From Bursaphelenchus xylophilus (Eukaryota; Nematoda; Chromadorea; Rhabditida; Aphelenchoididae), in NCBI GenBank assembly GCA_904066235.2, contig CAJFCV020000002.1, forward strand, positions 992,001-1,056,000: 64,000 bases of DNA, in the 5' to 3' direction. How positions within the stretch are numbered: the first letter of the stretch is position 1; each line of letters begins with the position of its first letter. Of this stretch, positions 56,701 through 64,000 are shown piece by piece. The translations under genes and the position numbers were made by a program. The notes under the pieces were generated by a model. It was given only the letters and a program-made list of their open reading frames with translations. It made no database searches and was not told the DNA's origin.

Positions 56701-58199
56701 TCTGCAAAGATCAGGGTCAGTCCGACTTCTGATGCTTTTCCTCAGAGCCGGAGTCGTTTCTGTTCTGGGTCTACCACTTCCTGTAAACCTCTAGATGCTA
56801 CCCACATCCTCAAACATATCCTAAGCCCAGGTGACAGTTGTACGGAGAGAACCACAACCTCAAACAATTTTCTTCCGGGAAAATTCTTTAGAAAATAAAG
56901 ACACAATTTGGTCCCTCTTTGCCTTTTTGCCCATATTGCAAAAATGTGTGGGAAAAGTAAAAAAGGGATTTAAGGGGTCTGCAAGTGACTGGTTTGTGGT
57001 CATAATGGTCCCATTTTCCCTACTGGTTACGCTTTTCGTGGCGGGACACAACCCTTTTTATTTTTGTCCATTTTTTTTGGCGCACCCTGTAGAAATTGGA
57101 TAAACGCAACATCAAAGCTCATAAATTGAACGTTAATTTAACTTCCCATATGTCAACAGGACAAATTATTCGACGTCCCAGAAAAGCGTGCGAAGCGAGG
57201 ACTAAAATTTTCAACGATTGGTGAGACCCCAATTTAGAGGAACCCATATAAATCGCTTTTTTTCAAATTTCATCGTCTCAGGTGGCAAAATTTAAAATTC
57301 AAAAAAATGATGTAGGGTTCGGAACTCTATTATTCCAAAAAAAAGTGGCATTTGCTTACCACCAGCGTGATCAAAATAATCCCGACTGTACAGCTTCGCT
57401 GCTCATAGTCCTTCACCCAAACTGTAGCCAAATGCTGTTCCACAGCCAGCATGTTCATGCATAGAACAGAACCAAAAACTGCGATCATATGAATATTGCT
57501 TAGGACCAAACAAATCAAGTTTACGACATAGCGATCTTCCACGTCGGCCGTGTTCTCCAGCAAAAGTTGGACGGAAACGCGGGTTGCGCCGAGGATTTCA
57601 AACGATAAGGCGGCGCTGCACTGAAAGATAGGAGTGTAATGCTGGGCCATTAAAAATTTTTAATATAACATAATATTTTAGGAAAAAGTTAGCAAAATGC
57701 GACAGTTTTTTATTTTATTCCGATACGGTAATATAATAGTAACTTTTTGTAATTATTAGTGAAAGGTACAAAAAATTGAGTTCTTGTACTTTCCCAAAGT
57801 AAATCTTTTGGTTTTTATTACATCATGCAAACAAACCTTTGATTCTTCAAAATTGTATCGCGCAGAAACGTCGAAATTTTTTAATGGCACACCCCAATTT
57901 ATTTTTGTTTTTTGAAGATTAAAGCCGCAAAATAATGTAGTTGAAAATATTACTACAAAAAAATTATTTTTCTTCAGTGTTTTTTATACCGCAGAAAAAT
58001 TAAAATACTTACCAGTACTAATCGAATGTTCTTGTGGATCATTGACGCAAAAAACAGTCGGTATAAAAAGTAAAAATTTGCAAAAAACGAAAAGAAGAAG
58101 AAAATCCTGTGAGCGCGGGCGAACTGCTGATAAATCGGCAGCCAGTCCTCGTATGGATGCACCATCATGCAGTCCAGGCAGTTGTATTCTCGCATGGAT
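53734..58199 (-). CDS. Nematode 7TM chemoreceptor of the Sra/Srab type, first exon not found
   Basis: Serpentine receptor of the sensory-neuron type. Exons 58199-58013, 57620-57360, 55366-55202, 54956-54723 and 53949-53734 (354 codons) join in phase 0. Family signs are IHKNIRLVL after the first visible helix, VEQHLATVWVKDYE at the end of TM3 (compare ER..AT....YE), LSARFQQTEN in the third cytoplasmic loop, and FDIYSVFHMFCFLYCN at the last helix. The first exon, which must supply the start and TM1, is upstream of 58202 and not resolved. The 2-kb intron 55367-57359 is almost wholly a nested inverted-repeat element. The stop codon TAA overlaps an AATAAA signal (53733-53738). Confidence 0.8.
54161..54360. 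mobile_element. Family-A MITE, 3'-truncated
   Basis: In the last intron of the chemoreceptor gene, 45 bp before another copy. The left end is present, the right terminus missing. Confidence 0.7.
54405..54652. mobile_element. Family-A palindromic MITE, full length
   Basis: Second copy in the last intron of the chemoreceptor gene. Confidence 0.8.
55503..57306. mobile_element. Nested inverted repeat filling a chemoreceptor intron
   Basis: Outer arms (55503-~55740 and ~57100-57306) are complementary, including GAACGTTAATTTAACTTCC and GTTGACATATGG segments. Between them is the element at 55788-57091. Together they make up 90% of the 2-kb intron. Confidence 0.65.
55788..57091. mobile_element. Family-G 1.3-kb TIR element, mariner-sized, no transposase
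   Basis: Ends TACAGGGTGCGCCAAAAA and TTTTTTGGCGCACCCTGTA with TA. The size (1,304 bp) and ends suit a mariner-like element, but no frame shows transposase motifs, so it is either badly decayed or non-autonomous. Confidence 0.6.
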
Positions 58200-58466
58200 C
58201 TGAAACAATCTTGGGGTTAGAAGTAAGGGGTAGGAATTTTATAATAGTTTGTTTGTCCGTACTAACAAGGTTAGCCACTTCGAGATGTTTAGTTCTTGTG
58301 TAAGAGACAAATATGTAAGGCTAATATTATAAGTTGATCTTTGAGGGTTGGACCTAGTCCAATTGGGGAGCAAGGCCATTTGGGGAAAGAAACAGGGAAA
58401 GCGGGAAGAACCCATGAACCCTATAGACGCTCGCTGAGTAAATTAAGGATATGATCAGGGCGTAAA

Positions 58467-58725
58467 GTGAGAGGGACCTGATCCAGTGGCAAAAAAATGT
58501 ACAATTTTGCATCCAGCAAGCATCAAAAAATGTGGCAAAATACCTCCCTCTCCAAGTAAAACAACTCCGATTTCAAAAACGCACCCGCACTTTTTGTGAG
58601 GAAAAAGGGCGCGCCTTTCAAAATGGAGTTTTTTACTTGGAGAGGGATGCATTTTGCCACTTTTTTGAAACTTCCCGGATGCAAAATGGTGCGTTTCTTG
58701 TCACTGGATCAGGTCCCCCACTGTA
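58467..58725. mobile_element. Family-A palindromic MITE
   Basis: Upstream of the first resolved chemoreceptor exon; the left end is slightly eroded. Confidence 0.75.
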
Positions 58726-59309
58726 GCTGTTATTGGATTCTTTGGAAAATGAGATGGTAAAATAAACTACCGGTTTCCTCCTTTTTGCAACTGGCTCATT
58801 AATGTTCAGTTTCGCTGTGGACATACTTGAAATATGAGAAATACAATTTTTTGAGGTGAGGAGTTCGTAGCTATAAAAATTAGATACGAAAAATGGTTAT
58901 ACAAACTTTTCTCTGATTTCCGCGTCTTATTTTACATAGATCGTTTCACTACCGGACAGAAAATCGTTGAATGTTTCGGCGTCACCAAGAATTAAGTTAG
59001 AGAATCTCTGATTTTCGAAAACACAAGTATATTTAACTAAGAATGTTCAAAGTAATAGGTTCTAATTTTAATTCTACACGTTACTTCCTTTTTATTTCCA
59101 TTCTAGGAAGTGAATTCTAAATAAGGAAACTACTGCAGGGCCTACAAACGAAACATCAACGTTTTCATAGCCTTTCGCGGGGTAAGTCTCGTTGTCATAA
59201 TATGCCAAAATTGCACCCCGCACTTGTTTTTATAGCAATCGATTAAGAAGTCATATAGCGAAATGAAATGGCAATTCCCTACAGTGGTCGGTTGGCAACG
59301 CGATTAGTG

Positions 59310-59620
59310 GTGATTAAGCAGAGAGCTATTGAACGTAAATATTACTAGAAATAACAAGCAACGGCTAACGTACAGTGGGGAGCTTTATACAGTGGCAAAA
59401 AACGTACCATTTTGCATTCCGGGAATTATCAAAAAATGTACCAAAATGTCTCTTCAAACTAATCTTTTTTTTTGTTGGAGGCATTTTGCTAGGTTTTATG
59501 ATACTTCCCGGATGCAAAAAGGGTACGTTTTTTGACACTGGATCAAGTTCCCCACTGTACGTTAGCCGTTGCTTGTTGCTTCTAATAATATTTACGTTCA
59601 ATAGCTCCCTGCTTAATCAC
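59310..59620. mobile_element. Host palindrome split at its centre by a family-A MITE
   Basis: Flanks GTGATTAAGCA...GCTAACG and CGTTAGC...TGCTTAATCAC are complementary over about 62 bp each. Rejoined, they form a palindrome with CGTACG at its centre, and the MITE (59373-59557) with TA duplication sits exactly there. Confidence 0.75.
59371..59559. mobile_element. Family-A MITE, short variant, at palindrome centre
   Basis: 187 bp including both TA copies (59371-59372, 59558-59559). This copy defines the element ends precisely as CAGTGGGG and CCCCACTG. Confidence 0.85.
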
Positions 59621-61359
59621 GGACTGCAGGTTCGTTCCTGCGTTAAAAAACGATTGGAACTACCGGTCACCCCTTACCGTATTGTTCTGTTCCACACCGC
59701 TCTGGAGAAGGAGGTGCCCAGTCAACCCCACCCGTGGCAATGCGCCTGGTCTCTCAATATGCAAAGCGAAACGTCCCATAAAGATTATCAGCAACAAAGT
59801 ATGAACGCTGTGCTGCAAGATAAATTTAGAGTCACTCTACAACGAATTGCTGTAATAAAAGAACCGTAAACTGTCTATTTAAGCTATATCAGAAATCCCA
59901 AAGAGCTAATGAGCCAAATACGAAAATCAAAAAGCAAATAAATATATAATAATTGAGACTAAGCCCTGTATTATTACGAACTATAATGTAATCATCACAA
60001 ATAGGTTTATTTTGTGTCTACCAGCCTACTAACAATAGTCTCAAAATAAAATCACCTGTTTTTGTTATTCATTTTATCATAGCTAAACGATTTGTCAGAA
60101 ATTGTCGAATACCATAGACAGAAGCAAATAGCAACAACTGTTAAAACGCTGCTTTCTTTAGACACAATAAAAAACATAGTTCAGCACCGATTTTATGGCG
60201 TACGTAATGCGGGACGGCAAAGTCACATATGAGGGCGGAGATTCGAAAACCAAATTTCGGGCCACTAATTGGCCATTCAACTGTAGTGCATGTAGATTTG
60301 GGGCAGGACACGTGTTTGGGAAAGCAAAAAAGGAAGGGCAAGAGTTCGATTCCATCTACGAACGTGTAGGGAGCACACACGTTGGAAGATGAAATCAAAT
60401 TGGAGATTGGGAAATGGCATCAAGGAAGCTTGAAATATATATTTTGACCATTTTTTCTATTATCATGTAAATAGATAATACTGCATTCCGAAGCTGTATA
60501 AAACCAAAAATACAATACCAAAAAAAAGCAATCGTGTCTTGGCATCGAAATTTGTTTCCATTGGCTAACCAATTTTCGCTTCGATACTCAAGATTGTAAT
60601 TATTACTCCATGGCGGGGGCGGTCAGGCCGGCCCCGTCCAGCCGGGAGCCATGTCTAGTCCGGTTTTTTTCAGGTTGATGTTTAAGTAGGTTTAGGTAGG
60701 CAATCTGTCAACTTGTGACACTGACAGATTGGCATAGTTTTTGTCATGTCAAATTTGGTTGTCAAAACAAACTTTTTTGGAAAATTTTTGTGGAGTTTTG
60801 CCAGAAATCTTATTTTCTTTGGCAACAGAATCCTTTTTTTCTTGCCAAAACCGCCGATTACGTAATAAATAAAACTAGTTGACACTAATATCAACGTTAT
60901 TCATCACTTGTCTATGTTCTAATTTGTACATGAAAGGTTTGTACAGTAGAACTTTCAATTTGACCAGAATGACGTAAAATTGACGTTGGATTGAAAAAAA
61001 TGAACATTTGAGTTGCCTTTACAAAAATGGAGTTGAAATAGTAGTTGCGAAGACGACAATGCTTTGGCATTTCAACACAGACCTAGGGCATTTATATTCG
61101 ATTTTGGACTCTTTTCGAAAGTACTAATATATTGTGCAAGGTGTACGCAAAAACAACCCAAAATTCGGTAATCATGATAATCGTGGCGTTAGGGCATATG
61201 TTTTACAATTATGAAATGAATTGGGAATTTACAGTCTTTGTCTACTTTTTCGATCGGTTCAAAATACAAATTTTGGTTTTTTTTGTAGGGACAGTGACCC
61301 GTATATTTTAGTCCAGACGAACCTTCTTGTCTGACCATATAAAATGATCTCCCTACGAC
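59621..61359. other. Unassigned region
   Basis: No supported gene. Contains an 80-codon open frame ending at 59869 and a 65-codon frame at 60195, neither recognised, and at about 60607-60661 a GC-rich fragment ending GGGAGCCATGTCTAGTCC that looks like a remnant of the family-I element end. Confidence 0.35.
60195..60392 (+). other. Unassigned 65-codon open frame
   Basis: The open frame reads MAYVMRDGKVTYEGGDSK at its start, then contains NCSACRFGAG and is rich in charged residues. It looks more protein-like than most chance frames nearby, but has no recognisable family, no clear splice sites and no promoter. It may be part of a gene or chance. Confidence 0.15.
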
Positions 61360-61998
61360 TAGACTTGGCTGCCGGGCTGGGCCGGCCCGGTTGCCAATAC
61401 AATTAAAACGCAAAGCCAAGAATGGGGTCTATATTTTTCATACAGTAAGCATAATTTTATAAAAATAAAGCACGGAAGTATTCAAAAATGGCTAATAATA
61501 AGTAATTTTACTAGTAAAATCTATTAAGTACTAATGTATATTAGTGTTTGTAGTAATTTTTTGAACAAAAACTCAAAATAAACGTAACCGACACCCTTAA
61601 AAACACAATTAAGAAGTCGTGTGAAGCAACACTATCATCTTGAAGTTTAAAACCTTGATAAACGTGGTTGCACCTTTACTTAATCTATAAAATTGATCTT
61701 GGGGCAATTTTTAATAGTCTGAAAACGGATCTCGGGAATTTTTTGATTAATTTTAAAAAGGCAATGCGTTGGCAAGTAATTTTCTGCTTTAAAAATGTAC
61801 TGTTAGTTGTTATAGTAAAGAAAAATATGACACATCTGATAGCGAATTAAGGTTTTTTACTTGTTCCCAATTTTCGGGCCGGGCCGCGGGCTGGGCCGGG
61901 CCGGGCCGAAGAAAAATTGAAACGGGCCGGGCCGACCTCTTCCGGCCCGCGGGCCGGGCCGCGATTTTCGGCCCGGGCCGGCCCGAGAGCCAAGTCTA
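61360..61998. mobile_element. Family-I TIR element with GGGCCG arrays and perfect 8-bp target duplication
   Basis: 639 bp, TIRs TAGACTTGGCT / AGCCAAGTCTA, with GC-rich arrays of GGGCCG type just inside (short at the left, ~130 bp at the right) and an AT-rich centre. Duplication CCTACGAC at 61352-61359 and 61999-62006. An 8-bp duplication is characteristic of hAT elements. No coding capacity. Confidence 0.75.
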
Positions 61999-62120
61999 CC
62001 TACGACCAGATAGGGTCAGATAAAAAGCACTGTGAATGGTTGAAAATCTGGGAATCCGCCTCAATTTTTAGACTAAATTTTCAAACGAACTCGATTGTCT
62101 ACCAGGCATCTTTTACTTAC

Positions 62121-62421
62121 TTCTTTCCGGCTCTGGACCAGAGCCAGCCGCTTCTTTGCTGTTTGCTGAACTCAACGGAGCCTGAATAGAGATCTCGCCG
62201 AGCTTGTCAAGCTGGGCCCACGAGAATGAACCCGTGGTTCCTACAAGGTCCAAAAAAACAGTAGATGCGCAATATGCGAAGAAAATTCGCAAATTTTAAA
62301 GATAATTGTTGTGCAAGCGGTTCGCGTTTAGATTGACAGAGGCGGATGCAAATAAAAATTGTACTTACTCATTACGGTTTAAATTGCTGTTGGCGTCGGC
62401 ACGGGAAGAGGTTTCCGGAAC
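62121..62421 (-). CDS. Two possible exons of an unrecognised gene
   Basis: On the minus strand a 46-nt exon (62421-62376, VPETSSRADANSNLN) follows a TTTTTACAG acceptor and joins in phase 1 to a 120-nt exon (62240-62121, containing SFSWAQLDKLGEIS) that ends at a GTAAGT donor. Composition is hydrophilic, Ser/Ala/Glu rich. Neither start nor end was found. A further open frame on the same strand at about 61190-61350 (containing GHCPYKKNQNLYFEP) might be downstream, with the GC-rich TIR element inserted beside it. Exon calls rest only on splice signals and composition. Confidence 0.3.
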
Positions 62422-64000
62422 CTGTAAAAATAAAAATAAACTGGGTTATGAAGATTATCACAAACTTTAAAAAAGATTTTTTTAAACGGTCAATGAAGTT
62501 TCAAAAACAAATAAGGCTCCCGCGTGAACAGGCTTGTTACTTGTATTTTTTCGTTATAAGAAGCACCGGTTACAATGAAAAGACAAACCTTTTACCACCC
62601 CTAAATTGCGTACGACTATTGTTAGAACTGGGTGGGCCTGCTCATGCAGACAGAATGAGAGTCAACACCTCCAAAATAATAGGGTATTTGTGCTGAAAAA
62701 GTTGGAAATATTCTTAATTAGAGTGACGGTATGATATGGTAACACGCAACAGGGCAAAATACGTAGATTCAGTGTGGTCATATCATCATCGAATTTGGTG
62801 GGAACAGAGAATAAGAAATTAGCCGAATATCAACCCAAACACATCCTGTAACATTTTTACATACCTTGAAACAGTTCGGTATACGGCGCTTTTTAGTAAT
62901 GTTTATTCATTAATTTTTAGATGAAAACTTTCAGTGTCCAAAACAGATTTCCAATACGGGGTTTCCGTAACTGCTGACGGCAAAGAACAGTCGTTAAACA
63001 TGGTTTTATTGGCCGCGGAGACCCTTTTGGGCCATTCCAATCTTGTTACCGCTTTTTTAGCCGTCAACAGCCACGTATTGAGCATGGCCGACGGTTCAAA
63101 AATTATAAAATTAATTCCAGAAAAATGTAATAACCTTTTTCGACACTTTGTTTTATGGATGTGTCTTGTGCGGAAAAGCACCAATTTCCAATATGTAGCT
63201 TTTTTTACGCACCATATTGGAAAAAAACTTATCGTATGCCAGCATTGTCGTCATGGCTGAGATATGTCAAAACGAGCAAAGATACAAAGACTTTTGACCA
63301 TTTTCTTGCAAACGTTTGAAGTCGATTATTTTCTAGATGAGATCCCTCCTTATTTCAATATACTTCTAGACTAATAGAAGGCCCATTGAAGCTTTATCTA
63401 GGGCGTATTGCTAAGCCTTACGGCATAGCCGAGATTTTCTATCGCTAAAAACTCGGAAGTGCCTCGATTTTGGCAGGGTACGAAGCAACTCAAGTCACCT
63501 CCCCTTTCCAGCGGCTACGGGTCTCGGGTTGGTGTTGCTATAATCCTCAAAAGTCGTAGAAGGTGCTGACGCAGCTAGGTATCATTGACAATTTATTTTG
63601 TAAGCTGTTTTTTCCGAAGGCTTGCTGATGTGGTGGGCTGAAAAAGCACCTAAAGTGGGCTGAAAAAGCACCTAAAAAGTGTAATGCGCGGGGTTTTTAC
63701 TTGACATTGTTACAACTCGTAAAACGAGAGGGCTGGCAAGGTTCAAGTAGAACGCAATGAAAATGTTTAATACATATGTTGCAATTTTGGATCACTAAAT
63801 TGTTGGACATCATATTTACAGTAGAATACTTCTGTTGCAGTAAAGTATTCATAGTACAAGTTTTTTTGGAATTAAATTTATAGTTGAACCTCACTTAAAA
63901 TTGCGAGGTCAGTCTCCAATTGGAATTTACCAAATAATTTATTACTAATTAAACATGTACAAGCAAACTACATTTTCGCGAAGTAGAATGTCGGACAAGA
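62422..64000. other. Unassigned right end
   Basis: A 108-codon + strand frame at 62934-63260 (preceded by an acceptor-like ACTTTCAG) and a 93-codon frame opposite it are both unrecognised. The rest is AT-rich with a 24-bp tandem near 63636-63675 (CTGAAAAAGCACCTAAA twice). No supported gene. Confidence 0.3.

Noticed and set aside
55788..57091. Autonomous mariner element
   Set aside because: Size and ends fit, but no reading frame shows transposase motifs and the frames are short.
58731..58824. First exon of the chemoreceptor gene (frame starting MSTAKLNINEP)
   Set aside because: Its possible donor is phase 0 while the next exon needs phase 2, and it lacks a membrane segment.
110..59559. Many open frames of 60-150 codons sharing peptides such as AKNVPFCIREVSK or FATFLILPGCKM
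   Set aside because: They are readings of the family-A palindrome in different frames and strands; they have no start context or splice structure and recur wherever the repeat occurs.
62903..63260. Coding gene in the overlapping frames at 62903-63260
   Set aside because: Both strands are open over the same interval, neither resembles a known family, and no matching donor or start could be found.
1..64000. CRISPR array, phage or bacterial operon structure
   Set aside because: Spliced genes, TIR transposons and poly(A) signals mark the DNA as eukaryotic; repeats are dispersed and not spacer-separated direct repeats.

Overview
The window is nuclear DNA of a nematode, most likely rhabditid-like. 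The evidence is many very small introns (37-110 bp) ending in TTTCAG, a nematode-type Sra/Srab chemoreceptor, a large neprilysin-like (M13) gene, several small secreted proteins with signal peptides, splice-acceptor-like TTTCAG sites a few bases before start codons (as for trans-splicing), and very many short TIR transposons. No rRNA, CRISPR array or convincing functional tRNA was seen. All gene models were built by hand from splice signals and reading phase; none is checked against transcripts.

Layout. 0.6-5.4 kb (-): a Cys-loop ligand-gated channel subunit with an unusual ~500-residue N-terminal extension, its 3' end unresolved. 5.9-10.2 kb: two divergently transcribed paralogues of a small protein family I do not recognise (shared N-terminal FVFxExLDVWGP and C-terminal CFCxxCM), enclosing a small secreted-protein gene (-) and a 1.06-kb inverted repeat with tRNA-like A/B boxes. 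11.8-16.1 kb (+): a secreted protein of unknown function whose first intron carries a 1.37-kb foldback element with a perfect 9-bp target duplication.

17.7-39.1 kb (+): the centrepiece. Twenty-four exons join in consistent phase into one ~3,600-residue type II membrane protein made of five tandem M13 (neprilysin-family) peptidase modules. Only module 3 keeps the HExxH and ExxxD zinc/catalytic motifs. The others read KALMK, KILGK, EHLTH and RELSK at the HExxH position. One exon contains both the end of module 2 and the start of module 3, so at least these two are fused in one reading frame. Of the 15 long introns 14 contain a recognisable transposable element; the 8 short ones contain none.

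40.3-47.4 kb: a helical secreted protein (+), a Cys-rich possibly saposin-like secreted protein (-) and a four-helix membrane protein (+). 49.3-53.5 kb (+): an anoctamin/TMEM16, complete except for its first exon. 53.7-58.2 kb (-): an Sra/Srab-type 7TM chemoreceptor, first exon not found, tail-to-tail with the anoctamin. 58.2-64 kb: mostly repeats and unrecognised sequence, with two possible (-) exons and a ~640-bp GC-rich TIR element with an 8-bp target duplication.

Repeats form about a dozen TIR families. The commonest (A, 23 copies, near-perfect palindromes of ~250 bp, TA target) and family B (~450 bp, TTA/TAA target, PIF/Harbinger-like) make up most copies; others have 5-bp, 8-bp and 9-bp target duplications. 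Several are nested, giving a relative order of insertion.
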